A stretch of 27,975 nucleotides of DNA from Bacillota bacterium (GCA_023423335.1 JAFAFU010000047.1:1-27975); one strand, 5' to 3'; positions 15,426 to 23,753 are shown, counted from the first letter of the stretch. Notes: generated from the letters alone by a model not told the origin. A program made the numbers and translations.

Positions 15426-16580
15426 TTAGTTTGTAAATAACTGTGACCAGTAAATTACTCCGTTCTTCTGGTATACACCGATACCTACTTTACCAAAGTT
15501 ACCGTTCATGATATTAGCTCTGTGACCGGAAGAATTCATCCATGCGGTTACAACCTCCTGAGGAGACTTCTGGCCATAGGCAATATTCTCACCGGATGTC
15601 CTGTAGGAAATACCGTACTCCTTAAGAACTGAGGAGAATGAGGTTCCATTCGGTCTGGTATGGGAGAAGGACTGAACTGTTTCCTGCGCACGTTTTTCTG
15701 CTGCCGCCTGAAGGGTGGAGTTCGTAGTAAGCGCTGATAATCCTGCCTTAGCTCTCTCCTGGTTGATCAGCTGAAGTACCTGGTTTGCATAGTTGCTGAT
15801 ACCGGTATTATTATTTGTAGGCGCTTTGGTCGGTGTAGGTGTTGTCTGTACCGGTGCCTTGGTCGGTGCGGGTGTTGTCTGTACCGGTGCTTTGGTCGGT
15901 GTGGGCGTTGTCTGTACCGGCGCCTTGGTCGGTGTGGGTGCTTTTGTACTGTTTCCGTTGATTAAGGCAAGTACATCTTCAAGGGATTTTATCTGGTCTA
16001 CGTTATTAATGTTAATATTACTGAAGCCGTTCTGCTGTAATTTTTTCACAACTTCCTGGGTATTATCGCACTGTGATAAATCTACATTCTTATAGACATA
16101 TGCCTGCTTGTTCTGCGTATTGGCAGCTACTGTCTGTGCTTTTGTGTTATTGCTTACAGGAGTAGCCTTTGTCATATTGTTTGTCGCAGCCATAGGAGCT
16201 GCCTTTGCTGTTGTTGCAGTTTTTGCTGCGGGTGCTTCTGCCTTCGTGTTCTTCACACCGGAATCGCTTTTCTTAGCAGTTTCCTCTTTCGCTGCTGCAG
16301 TCTTAACCTCTGCTTTCGCTTTATCCTCTGTCTTAGCTGCGGCAGGGGCTGCCTCTTTGGTATCAGTAGTCTCAGCCTTAGCGGTATCATAAGCCGCTTC
16401 CGTCTGAGTATCCGCAGGCAGGCTGTTTAACTCCCCTGCATTGTCGGCGTATTGTACTGCTTCTGTTTTATCTGAATTGGTATTGACAGCATCATTATTG
16501 TTTAATGACAACTGATTTACGCCAAGGGTACCTGCTACGGATAATGCCAGTGAACATATAGTTACTATTAATCTCTTCAT
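15426..16580 (-). CDS. Secreted CAP (SCP/PR-1)-domain protein, YkwD-like
   Basis: 384 residues. Signal peptide (about 1-20), a long low-complexity Ala/Lys/Thr/Glu region (35-150), a short helical unit ('VDLSQCDNTQEVVKKLQQNGFSNININNVDQ', about 170-205), a Pro/Thr repeat spacer (TPTPTKAPVQT units, about 212-255) and the CAP domain (about 262-384). The CAP core is clear: 'VLQLINQERAKAGLSALTTN', 'FSHTRPNGTSF', 'SGENIAYGQKSPQEVVTAWMNSSGHRANIMN' and 'GIGVYQKNGVIYWSQLF', with the conserved His and Glu residues. Such proteins are common on clostridial surfaces and spores; their activity is unsettled. GGAGG lies 8 bases before the ATG. Confidence 0.9.
   Translation of the reverse strand: MKRLIVTICSLALSVAGTLGVNQLSLNNNDAVNTNSDKTEAVQYADNAGELNSLPADTQTEAAYDTAKAETTDTKEAAPAAAKTEDKAKAEVKTAAAKEETAKKSDSGVKNTKAEAPAAKTATTAKAAPMAATNNMTKATPVSNNTKAQTVAANTQNKQAYVYKNVDLSQCDNTQEVVKKLQQNGFSNININNVDQIKSLEDVLALINGNSTKAPTPTKAPVQTTPTPTKAPVQTTPAPTKAPVQTTPTPTKAPTNNNTGISNYANQVLQLINQERAKAGLSALTTNSTLQAAAEKRAQETVQSFSHTRPNGTSFSSVLKEYGISYRTSGENIAYGQKSPQEVVTAWMNSSGHRANIMNGNFGKVGIGVYQKNGVIYWSQLFTN
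15821..15950 (-). repeat. 33-bp tandem repeats coding for the Pro/Thr spacer
   Basis: About four copies of an 11-codon unit (reading T-P-T/A-P-T-K-A-P-V-Q-T) with a few silent or conservative changes, for example gtaccggtgcc/gtaccggtgct. Copy number is likely to vary between strains. Confidence 0.8.
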
Positions 16581-17050
16581 ATCGTGTACCTCCTATTTGG
16601 TATCTATCTTGCTGCCCCCTTAGACTACCACAGTAGAACTATCAGTTCAAGAGTTAGATCCTGGTTGATCTGGCATATCCTTGCTAAATTCTGTCGTATC
16701 CTTCCTTATATCAATCCTTATTATGGAAGTTTTATTCTGGTTTTTATCATAAAAGCATATCGGTGAAACGTAATAAACCCTTGCATTATCAAGGGTTTCA
16801 GCGCTTACTGTATTATATTTGTCTATGTACGGGTGATCGGTTCCCGCTCTGCTTTATGAGTATTTCTGACCGCATATTTTATTTCAAAGTTTTTAATATA
16901 TTATTACGGTATTATTACATTTTGGTTATATCTATGCCGGTTATGCCACAGGATTTTCCATAGTCTTTGCATATTCTTATTGTATTTGAGGAAAATAATC
17001 ATAGAAACAAATCAAACAACCTTCACTGTATCTAAAAAAGGAGTGATTAC
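16581..17050. other. Intergenic region between the CAP gene and a small ORF
   Basis: No gene is supported in this stretch of 470 bases. It contains the GAACT-gat-AGTTC palindrome near 16634-16646, about 60 bases upstream of the CAP gene, and a perfect hairpin AAACCCTTG/CAAGGGTTT at 16775-16798. The remainder is AT-rich. Confidence 0.5.
16775..16798. repeat. Perfect 9-bp hairpin AAACCCTTG-CAAGGGTTT
   Basis: Arms 16775-16783 and 16790-16798 around a 6-base loop. It has no adjacent gene end and no U tract beyond TTT. Function unknown. Confidence 0.6.
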
Positions 17051-17224
17051 ATGGGCAGAAAAGATGATAATAACCGAAGGGGCAATGATAATGCAAGTCC
17101 AAGTAGGGATACCGGGTATGACCGCAATAAAGAACATGGCGATCATACCGAGATAGAGCAGCCCAAACCTTCCATAGCGACTCCCGGAATACCGGCTGAG
17201 ATGCCGGCACGGGAAATCAGATAG
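17051..17224 (+). CDS. Small hydrophilic Asn/Asp-rich protein
   Basis: 57 residues starting MGRKDDNNRRGNDNASPSRD and ending AEMPAREIR. A strong site AAAAAAGGAG lies 7 bases before the ATG. It has no hydrophobic core and is predicted disordered, with no match I recognise. It converges on another small ORF (17290-17457) over a shared bidirectional terminator, which supports both being real. A third protein of similar composition lies at 23479. Spore-associated or stress proteins are a guess only. Confidence 0.6.
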   Translation: MGRKDDNNRRGNDNASPSRDTGYDRNKEHGDHTEIEQPKPSIATPGIPAEMPAREIR

Positions 17225-17245
17225 AAGAAGCTGCTCTTCCCGCAT

Positions 17246-17291
17246 AAGAAAAAAGCATTGTCACTCTATTCATATGACAATGCTTTTTCTT
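17246..17291. terminator. Bidirectional terminator between two small ORFs
   Basis: AAGAAAAAAGCATTGTCA (17246-17263) pairs with TGACAATGCTTTTTCTT (17275-17291) with one extra A. U tracts arise in both directions. It overlaps the stop of the minus-strand ORF. Confidence 0.85.
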
Positions 17292-17457
17292 ACTTTTGAT
17301 TACCCTTAACCGTATTTTCAGTAGCTGAATTCCGGTGAAACTGGTGGCTGGATGAAGATTGATAGCTTCCGCTGACATAGGTGCGGTTACTCTTCGTTGG
17401 ATTGGGGCTGTTATTATTCGTACCATTCGAATTCTTGGCAGAATTATCTGATGACAA
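17290..17457 (-). CDS. Small Asn/Ser-rich protein with TTG start
   Basis: 55 residues from TTG at 17457 (SSDNSAKNSNGTNNNSPN near the start, ENTVKGNQK at the end). GGGAGG lies 7 bases upstream, and an in-frame TAG sits just before it, so TTG is the only start available. Composition (Asn, Ser, Thr, no hydrophobic core) matches the small ORFs at 17051 and 23479. The overlapping ATG frame in the same strand gives an unlikely Ile/Arg-rich peptide. Confidence 0.55.
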   Translation of the reverse strand: MSSDNSAKNSNGTNNNSPNPTKSNRTYVSGSYQSSSSHQFHRNSATENTVKGNQK

Positions 17458-17646
17458 ATCATGACCTCCCTATCTGGTTTTATCTTATTATTTACAGATA
17501 TTTCAGTAAATATTCAGTTAATTCCAACTCTTAGCAACTATGGTACTTTCATGTATCTAATCAGAATTCACAATATCGTCACACTTAATGTAAATACTAA
17601 TGCAGAAAGTTAGTGTACTGGCTGTTGGCAGAAAGTGAGGATGCTT

Positions 17647-18051
17647 ATGTTGAAAGCAAAGTTATGTACTTTAGCAATCGCATGCACAGTCGGATTCCTG
17701 GTTTTCAATCCCAGAACCGCTTTTGCAGCCGAAACAGACACCGAATCAGTTACACTGTCAGAAATAGAAAATGGCCACAAAGACAGGGAAGCAGCTTATG
17801 ATGATAAGATGAAGGAAGTCTATGATAGCTGGAATGCACTGACCAAAAAGCAGAAGAATGAAATATATTCCCTGCTGGAGTTGGAGCTGAATGCAGAGAT
17901 CAAGGTAATGGACAAACTAGCTGAGTATAAGGTACTGGATAAGGAAGATGCGGAAACCATCAAGTCCCGTATGAAGGAGAATTTCAAAAGAGCAAAAGAA
18001 AACTCCGATTTTCCGTTTGGAAGGCCTAAGGGTCCGAAAAGCAGTAAATAA
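17647..18051 (+). CDS. Secreted DUF2680-like protein
   Basis: 134 residues from the ATG at 17647, which has GTGAGG 6 bases upstream; GTG at 17635 and ATG at 17641 are too close to or inside the site. Signal peptide MLKAKLCTLAIACTVGFLVFNPRTAFA, then a helical region with 'WNALTKKQKNEIYSLLELELNAEIKVMDKLAEY' and 'KVLDKEDAETIKSRMKENF', the pattern of the DUF2680 (YckD-type) family: 'LT..Qk..i..l......e..d..ve.g.it.e.a..ik'. Function unknown. Followed by a bidirectional terminator. An 11-bp inverted repeat flanks the gene (17605-17615 and 18088-18098). Confidence 0.75.
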   Translation: MLKAKLCTLAIACTVGFLVFNPRTAFAAETDTESVTLSEIENGHKDREAAYDDKMKEVYDSWNALTKKQKNEIYSLLELELNAEIKVMDKLAEYKVLDKEDAETIKSRMKENFKRAKENSDFPFGRPKGPKSSK

Positions 18052-18128
18052 CTAGCTTGATAGGTTACGTGGGGTAACAGTCGGCTGCACTAACTTTCAT
18101 TTATTTAAGTTCATTTTAATTGATAGAT

Positions 18129-18180
18129 AAAAAGAAGAGGGATCTATGCGTTCCATTACGCAAAGATCCTTTCTTCTTTT
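18129..18180. terminator. Bidirectional terminator between DUF2680 and anti-sigma genes
   Basis: AAAAGAAG at the left and CTTCTTTT at the right close a stem that also pairs GATCT with AGATC and GCGT with ACGC. U tracts lie on both sides. Confidence 0.75.
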
Positions 18181-18193
18181 CAGAAGTTTTCAA

Positions 18194-19480
18194 TTATGGT
18201 ATCATTAACTCCATTGATGTGAAAGCTTTTCCCAGATAATTGCCAGTGATTCTGTAGGTACCGGAAGTTGTCAAATCCTCCTTCAAGATCAGATTGAAGC
18301 TGGTATCTCCGCCGCTTTTATCATATCTTTCCTCATAATATCTAAAAGCTCTCTCTTCAAAGGAAAACGGTATTTCGCTGCCGTTCACGGTCAATTTCAG
18401 CTCCGTTAAATCCGATGGATGGAATGCATTCTGCAAACCTTTAAAATAGAATACCACTTCGGAAATGATCTTTGGCTGATTCTTTTCATCCGGTAAGTAA
18501 CACCAGGATACGCTCTCTAAATCCTCCGGATCAGCAACCTCATCCGTTACAGCTTCCTCAATATACTTATTATATACCGTAAAGTTATTTCCCATGAAAT
18601 TACCTGTAAGACCATACTTCCCGGGCACACGATTGACTGTGGCAAACTCAAAATAGAAGTCTGTTATATCCTCATAGTTCCAGGTAAACTGTTCCATCCT
18701 GCCAGAATATGCTACACTGTTCTCGATAACAATCCCGTCCCTGGTAAGTACAACCTCTGTAAGATCATCCGGATTGATGGTCTCCACTGTTCCATGTAAG
18801 CGGATAATCAGGCTGGGAATCGATGTTTTCACATTATTCTCGGTGATTACGTTAAAATAAGCATCATAGAAATCACTTGGTGAAGCGGCCCTCTCTGTCT
18901 TTTTATCATTCACATCCGTCTTTGGAATGTCCGACAGATTCGGTACTGCCTCTTTTATTGTTATAGATATGCTATCCGTACTGACCTCTGTATCTGTGGC
19001 AGTTTGAGGAGTTTCTGCCTCCGGTTCAATCATCTTCTGTAATTCGGTGATCTGTTTTCCATCTATATCATTCAATATTTTATCTATAATATTCTGGTTA
19101 GCTTCCAGAATATTCTCCGCTTCCGAATCTTCACTTGGCATATTGTTCAAAGATCCAATTCCAGTGGGTTTGCCGGTAGACGCCTCTATCCCTTCTGCCG
19201 GAATCTCCGCCTTATGGAACAGATTAGCCCGGATACCAATCAACACGGCTGCTACAAACAGCAGGATGGCCAGAGAAGGCAGTACGGGCTTCATAGCGGG
19301 AACCCTTTGAAAGAAGGATTTCTTCTTGACGCTGTCATACCGGTCACCAAATCTGCTTTTTAGTTCATTTTCTTTTATCGTATCATAATCATAGTAAAGA
19401 AGCCGGTTCTTAATCCTGTGATCCATACTTGCATCCGTATCAATTTTTGAGTATAGCTCTTTGAATTTATCCGATTTCAT
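18194..19480 (-). CDS. Membrane anti-sigma factor (cognate of the adjacent ECF sigma factor)
   Basis: 428 residues. A cytoplasmic N-terminal part of about 65 residues, one membrane segment (66-86, PVLPSLAILLFVAAVLIGI) and a large extracytoplasmic part with an acidic linker and two related beta-rich regions (about 215-300 and 315-425, each with a 'L..LTEV/TELKLT..G' strand followed by 'F.F...' and ending near 'G.Y.LTGN/RITGNYLGK.F'). No zinc HxxxCxxC motif, so it is not a ZAS-type anti-sigma. Its ATG shares a base with the stop of the sigma gene (TAATG). The operon layout is the main ground for the call. Confidence 0.75.
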   Translation of the reverse strand: MKSDKFKELYSKIDTDASMDHRIKNRLLYYDYDTIKENELKSRFGDRYDSVKKKSFFQRVPAMKPVLPSLAILLFVAAVLIGIRANLFHKAEIPAEGIEASTGKPTGIGSLNNMPSEDSEAENILEANQNIIDKILNDIDGKQITELQKMIEPEAETPQTATDTEVSTDSISITIKEAVPNLSDIPKTDVNDKKTERAASPSDFYDAYFNVITENNVKTSIPSLIIRLHGTVETINPDDLTEVVLTRDGIVIENSVAYSGRMEQFTWNYEDITDFYFEFATVNRVPGKYGLTGNFMGNNFTVYNKYIEEAVTDEVADPEDLESVSWCYLPDEKNQPKIISEVVFYFKGLQNAFHPSDLTELKLTVNGSEIPFSFEERAFRYYEERYDKSGGDTSFNLILKEDLTTSGTYRITGNYLGKAFTSMELMIP

Positions 19481-19974
19481 TATACACCCTCCATTTCTAA
19501 TTTTAAATGTTCCCGACCGCGTTTCAGACGCATCTTTACTGCCGAATCGCTGACTTGTAAGATACCGGCTATCTCTGATATCTTATAGCCTTCAATATAA
19601 TGCAGGTAAATAACAATTTTGTAGTTATCAGGTAAGCGGAGGATCTCCTGCAGGATATCCTTATCCTCCGGCTCGGAAGCGTACAGCTCCAAATCATCAA
19701 TGTTTATCTTGTTGCGGTTCCAGAAGTTTCTTAAGTGACTTTTACACAAATTGATTGTAACCCGGATAATCCACCTCTTTTCATCCTCACTGCCGGGAAA
19801 TTCGGGCGCGCTATAGCACAATTTAATAAAGGCCTCCTGCAGAATATCCTCGCAGTCATGCCGATTGCCTAAATATGAAAATGCTATCCGGTATAGCATT
19901 GTTTTATATATATCATACCGTTCCAGTATCCATTCTTTCGATACCCACTGATCAGTGCACTGAGTGTTTTCCAT
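19480..19974 (-). CDS. ECF-type RNA polymerase sigma factor
   Basis: 164 residues from the ATG at 19974 (GGGAGG 6-7 bases upstream); an ATG 14 codons earlier lacks a site. Region 2 is 'YRIAFSYLGNRHDCEDILQEAFIKLC', with the RNA-polymerase-binding 'D.EDILQEAF' core, and 'RWIIRVTINLCKSHLR'. Region 4 is 'LPDNYKIVIYLHYIEGYKISEIAGILQVSDSAVKMRLKRGREHLK', recognising the -35 box. There is no region 3, as expected. It is coupled with the membrane anti-sigma gene downstream. ECF pairs like this respond to envelope stress in Firmicutes; the signal here is unknown. A palindrome ACCTTTcAAAGGT (20008-20020) lies upstream. Confidence 0.93.
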   Translation of the reverse strand: MENTQCTDQWVSKEWILERYDIYKTMLYRIAFSYLGNRHDCEDILQEAFIKLCYSAPEFPGSEDEKRWIIRVTINLCKSHLRNFWNRNKINIDDLELYASEPEDKDILQEILRLPDNYKIVIYLHYIEGYKISEIAGILQVSDSAVKMRLKRGREHLKLEMEGV

Positions 19975-20095
19975 TATTAGCCTCCCCTTACTAATAAAAC
20001 GTAATTCACCTTTCAAAGGTCACATAAATAAACCTGTATTAATAAAAATTTTCCAGTTGTATAGTAGCAGAAATGCCAGCCCGCATCTTCTTCTA

Positions 20096-20908
20096 TTACT
20101 CGATGGGACTATCCTCCATTCCTATTATATAAAAATAATCTTCTTCCGAACATTGCATTGTTACAGTATAGCTATCGACATATGTTAATCCCCCGCAGGA
20201 CAACTCGTTTATCATCCACTCCCCATCATATTTATATAGCGAAAATCCACAATAAAATGTCTTACCACCAAGTTCATACAGAATTGTCTGATATGCAATA
20301 TTTTCAGCACCGTCTGCATAGCACCGTCTGCCAATCATATTTTTATAGCTTTCTGTGTTACAGTTTTCCTCCATAGGAGTATCGAATCTCAATATATTAA
20401 GCTGATCTAAATCAAGCACTTCTATTAAATCATTTATAGTATCAGCATCCAACTCAACAGCCGATAAATTGTCTATTTCATAAGCATCCAGTGCAAAACC
20501 TAATACATACAATATATACATGCCGGATACTTTATCAATTCTATCCTTTTTCGAAGGTCTCTTAGCATTTTCACCAAAGGTTTCTTTGGCAGCCTCCATA
20601 TTATAACCATCTATGCATTTATCCATAGCAAAGAACGGCTCAACTGTATTCCAATCTTTCTTTTTTGCCGCCTCCGTAAAATCCTGAAGCAGCTTTTGAA
20701 TAATCTCATTGTCTGTTTCAGATAATGGGCTTATAGAAAATTCTACTGCTTCTGAAGCATCCTCATCCGAATTATCAGCGGAACCATCACCATTGTCCTC
20801 TTCTTCCTTATGATAAGTTTCATATTTATTATCTGTCTGAGCTGTTTTCTTTGTGCATGCTGTTACTCCGGCTATAAATAGCATAACTATAAATAATAAT
20901 TTCTTAAT
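20096..20908 (-). CDS. Lipoprotein of unknown function
   Basis: About 270 residues. Lipoprotein signal 'KKLLFIVMLFIAGVTAC' with lipobox GVTAC, an acidic Asp/Glu/Asn linker, then a globular part with 'LLQDFTEAAKKKDWNTVEPFF' and Cys residues that could form disulphides. I do not recognise a family. The start is unclear: ATG at 20926 has no ribosome binding site, whereas GGAG at 20917-20920 is 8 bases before an ATT at 20908, which would give MKKLLF. It is upstream of the sigma/anti-sigma pair, 120 bases away in the same direction. Confidence 0.65.
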   Translation of the reverse strand: MKKLLFIVMLFIAGVTACTKKTAQTDNKYETYHKEEEDNGDGSADNSDEDASEAVEFSISPLSETDNEIIQKLLQDFTEAAKKKDWNTVEPFFAMDKCIDGYNMEAAKETFGENAKRPSKKDRIDKVSGMYILYVLGFALDAYEIDNLSAVELDADTINDLIEVLDLDQLNILRFDTPMEENCNTESYKNMIGRRCYADGAENIAYQTILYELGGKTFYCGFSLYKYDGEWMINELSCGGLTYVDSYTVTMQCSEEDYFYIIGMEDSPIE

Positions 20909-21052
20909 AATAATCACTCCATCCATTGTATTAGTGAAGAACCTGCCAATAATTATAACAGTTTAACATATTATTACAAGCAATTATATTCATAAAGCTA
21001 TTTTTCTTAATGCAAAGATTATTTAATAATATCACCGGATTTATATCATATA

Positions 21053-21081
21053 TTGAATTTAGAAGTATTATTATGTAGTAT
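21053..21081 (+). promoter_or_regulatory. Possible promoter of the Cho-like gene
   Basis: TTGAAT (21053-21058), 17-base spacer, TAGTAT (21076-21081). It is 40 bases before the start codon. Each box matches consensus at four of six positions, so this is tentative. Confidence 0.35.
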
Positions 21082-21122
21082 TAGATATATAAAACTATAA
21101 CCAATAAATATAAGGTGGACGA

Positions 21123-22085
21123 ATGTACAGTACGGATTATTTAAAAGAAAAAGTCAAACAGATCCCTGAGTCACCGGGAATTTATAAAATGCTGGACCCG
21201 AATAATAATATTATCTACATCGGAAAGAGCAAATGTCTGAGAAAAAGAGTCCGGTCCTACTTTGCCAGCTCCCCAAAATGGGAAAAGGTGAGCCGTATGG
21301 TCTCTATGATCAGGGATATTGAATATATTGTCACGGATACCCATCTGGAGGCAAGATTATTGGAATGCAGGCTTATCAAGGATCACCAGCCGTGGTTTAA
21401 CGCCCAGATGAAAAATGACCGGCGCTATTGCTTCATTAAGATAGTATCCGATCATAAAGCCCGCCCGTTAACGGTTGTACCGGAAAGGGAAGCGGATTGC
21501 TTCGGGCCCTTTCGGAGCAAGTTTACCATCAACGAATTCATAGACCGGTTGAGAAATATTTACCCGATTACCCGGCCAGGCATGCATTATGATTTCGAAT
21601 ACCATCTGTTTCCTGCCCCTATGGACCGGGAAGCCTTCGAGCTTAACAGAGGTATGTTATTCGAAATTTTTACTTCAGACAGAAATCTTTTAAGACTGAT
21701 CGAAGCCCTGCAGACAAAAATGGAGAAAGCGGCCGCTTTATACCAGTATGAGCAGGCCTCCGTCTACAGGGATATGATCCGAGGCTTTAATATAATTCAA
21801 AATAGCCTTAACAGGTATAAAAATCTGGTCTCCAGGAATATCCTGCTAAAGCTGCCGATTGAAGACGGCTATAAATTATTCTATGTTTCCGGAGGAAGCA
21901 TCCTGCATAGCAGCAGGGTCCAATCCCTGACCGGGAAGCCAATCAAAGATTTCCTCCGGAAAAGTACAGCGTTATTCCCGGCAGCTTCAGCAATCGCGGA
22001 AACCGAGAAATCATACATTGATTACCGTGATATCTTATATTCTGAAATATCTGACCTGCCGGAGGATATGTATGAGTTCCTATAA
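21123..22085 (+). CDS. Cho/UvrC-like GIY-YIG excision nuclease
   Basis: 320 residues. A GIY-YIG domain at the N-terminus ('PGIYKMLDPNNNIIYIGKSKCLRKRVRSYF', about 18-47), then 'DTHLEARLLECRLIKDHQPWFN', as in UvrC. A UVR motif follows at about 205-230 ('LQTKMEKAAALYQYEQASVYRDMI'). The second UvrC nuclease half and its HhH domain are missing, so it resembles E. coli Cho, which makes a 3' incision at DNA lesions. A separate full uvrC is expected elsewhere in the genome. AAGGTGG lies 4-5 bases before the ATG. Confidence 0.85.
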   Translation: MYSTDYLKEKVKQIPESPGIYKMLDPNNNIIYIGKSKCLRKRVRSYFASSPKWEKVSRMVSMIRDIEYIVTDTHLEARLLECRLIKDHQPWFNAQMKNDRRYCFIKIVSDHKARPLTVVPEREADCFGPFRSKFTINEFIDRLRNIYPITRPGMHYDFEYHLFPAPMDREAFELNRGMLFEIFTSDRNLLRLIEALQTKMEKAAALYQYEQASVYRDMIRGFNIIQNSLNRYKNLVSRNILLKLPIEDGYKLFYVSGGSILHSSRVQSLTGKPIKDFLRKSTALFPAASAIAETEKSYIDYRDILYSEISDLPEDMYEFL

Positions 22086-22092
22086 CGATAAA

Positions 22093-23223
22093 TCAAATGC
22101 TTCTTACTACAATGCCGTTCACCTCAACCTGGTCATTAATCTCAATGACCAGGCATTTTCGGCCGTCCACCATCTTTGTCTCTACCAGATCAGCCCGGTC
22201 GGGATTAACCTTGATAACGATATCCGGTGTTTTTACTTCAAAGACCCGGGTATTGGCTATGTTGGCCGCCAGTAATGCCGCATTCTCACCTGCGACCATA
22301 TCATAGCTCTTCTCAAGCACCTGCAGCTTCTCTTCTTCCACGCCGCATTCCGCAAACAGTGCTTTAACCTCCCCCTTATCTAAGATTAAGGGCTCGGGAA
22401 TCTCATTCTGCTTATGCTCTTCTATAATTTCATTCAGCTTCTCATGGATATTCCTTACGACTTCGTACTCACAGGCTTCCCCAAGGGTCTGTGTAATCAG
22501 GGCCTGAAAGGTTTCCTTCTGTCCGCCTGCCGACATCGGCACCTGGCAGCCAAGGAGCTGATCCACAAAATCATTATGTAATTCCTCCGGATCATTGGAA
22601 TAGTATAAAACACTATGAATATCCGTACTCCGGTCATTGAAAGCGGGAAATAAAAAGCCGTTACTCGGTGCCGTAACCACCCAGTCCTGAATTCGCTTCT
22701 GAATATGGTTCGTTTCCTCATTATAGCTTAGTCCGGGCTTTGAGAGCTTAACCGGACAGATAGAGGCAAGGATGTAACGGTACACCTCATCAGAGGCATC
22801 CTCCATCAGCAGCTTATCACTGGTTTTTCCCGGAACATCATAGGCGGAATATATAAGCAAAATCAGGTAGTTCCCCACATAGTCATACATCCCGATGACC
22901 TTGTCGTAGAACTCGTCCAGGAGAGCTTCCTCCTTCAGTTCACTGTCTCTTAAGCGTAGCAGAAATTCCTGGGTTCCTCCCCTAAATTCGGCGTCTGTGG
23001 GGAATTCCATATTAATCAGGTTCTTTCCGATAGTTCCGGATAAGGTCTTCTTAAATATTTCAAAGTACTTAAAGGTCTCTTCCTCCGGCAAGCAAAGGAA
23101 GGATTCCGTAAATTTCGTTCTAATCGTTTTCTCCCCGTCAACATAGCAGCCGCTGACTTTTGTTATGGAACAGTTCTCATGCTTAAATTGTTTTCTGATT
23201 TCCAGGATTTCGCTGTTTATCAT
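22093..23223 (-). CDS. DUF4317-family protein
   Basis: 376 residues. 'MINSEILEIRKQF....SITKVSGCYVDGEKTIRTKFTESFLCLPEEETFKYFEIFKKTLSG' matches the start of DUF4317, a family typical of Clostridia with no known function. There are no membrane segments or signal peptide, and the protein is acidic. AAGGAG lies 7 bases before the ATG. It converges on the Cho-like gene with only 7 bases between stop codons and no terminator in the gap. Confidence 0.8.
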   Translation of the reverse strand: MINSEILEIRKQFKHENCSITKVSGCYVDGEKTIRTKFTESFLCLPEEETFKYFEIFKKTLSGTIGKNLINMEFPTDAEFRGGTQEFLLRLRDSELKEEALLDEFYDKVIGMYDYVGNYLILLIYSAYDVPGKTSDKLLMEDASDEVYRYILASICPVKLSKPGLSYNEETNHIQKRIQDWVVTAPSNGFLFPAFNDRSTDIHSVLYYSNDPEELHNDFVDQLLGCQVPMSAGGQKETFQALITQTLGEACEYEVVRNIHEKLNEIIEEHKQNEIPEPLILDKGEVKALFAECGVEEEKLQVLEKSYDMVAGENAALLAANIANTRVFEVKTPDIVIKVNPDRADLVETKMVDGRKCLVIEINDQVEVNGIVVRSI

Positions 23224-23413
23224 GTGTTATCTCCTTGTCCGTATTATTGCTGACCTGCTGATTATCATTCGGATATCAGTTTATCATGCCAAAAAATGAT
23301 AATCAAGAAGATGTTTTATGGGGCCTGAATATAGAACAGTCATTCCTGCCGACCGCAGATGCATATTTTTTTACTCCTGACCGAACACTATCCATAAAGA
23401 CCGAAAGGAGAAA

Positions 23414-23439
23414 GAGTGAAAGCAAAATCGCTTTCACTC
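23414..23439 (+). other. Perfect hairpin in the upstream region of a small ORF
   Basis: GAGTGAAAGC (23414-23423) / GCTTTCACTC (23430-23439), 10 bp with a 6-base loop, 40 bases before the start at 23479. Probably a 5' UTR stability or regulatory element. Confidence 0.55.
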
Positions 23440-23478
23440 GGAAAGAACCCGCAACGCGCCATAATGGAGGTAAAATTG

Positions 23479-23673
23479 ATGAAAAACAGTAAGGGTACTC
23501 CCACCAAAGATACCGGAACAAAAAATAACAACTCCGACAATGATGTGGATTTTAAGAACACTTCCTCTAAGAAGCAGGGAAAAAGCAATGTCGCAGACAG
23601 TGCAACCGATTATAAATATCATCCGAAAGTTGAAAATCCTGATCCGAAGGCCGAATCGTATACGTCCAGGTAA
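23479..23673 (+). CDS. Small hydrophilic Asn/Lys/Ser-rich protein
   Basis: 64 residues: MKNSKGTPTKDTGTKNNNSD at the start, ending DPKAESYTSR. GGAGG lies 8 bases before the ATG; a GTG 21 codons upstream in frame lacks a site. No hydrophobic core and likely disordered. Composition resembles the ORFs at 17051 and 17290, so these may be one family of small proteins. Function unknown. Confidence 0.65.
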   Translation: MKNSKGTPTKDTGTKNNNSDNDVDFKNTSSKKQGKSNVADSATDYKYHPKVENPDPKAESYTSR

Positions 23674-23677
23674 AGAT

Positions 23678-23753
23678 ACAAGAGGCGCCTTATACTTCTC
23701 ATAATACACTGTCCGGCAATCTGTGTGTAAGAGAAGCATAAGGCGTCTCTTGT
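23678..23753. repeat. Long hairpin with 23-bp arms between convergent genes
   Basis: Arms 23678-23700 and 23731-23753 (ACAAGAGgCGCCTTATaCTT and partner) pair at 21 of 23 positions; the 30-base loop can add ACAC/GTGT. It lies between the small ORF stop at 23673 and the GGDEF gene stop at 23795. It probably stops transcripts from both sides, though neither strand has a U tract. Confidence 0.65.

Noticed and set aside
15793..16392. Val/Ala/Gly-rich hydrophobic plus-strand ORFs
   Set aside because: Antisense of the CAP protein's Pro/Thr and Ala/Lys repeats.
17217..17462. 81-codon minus-strand ORF (MICHQIILPRIRM...)
   Set aside because: The translation is Ile/Arg-rich and runs through the bidirectional terminator; the TTG frame on the same strand has the better-placed site and ends at the terminator.
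23286..23492. 68-codon plus-strand ORF before the small Asn-rich gene
   Set aside because: No ribosome binding site; it crosses the 5' UTR hairpin and the start of the better supported ORF in another frame.
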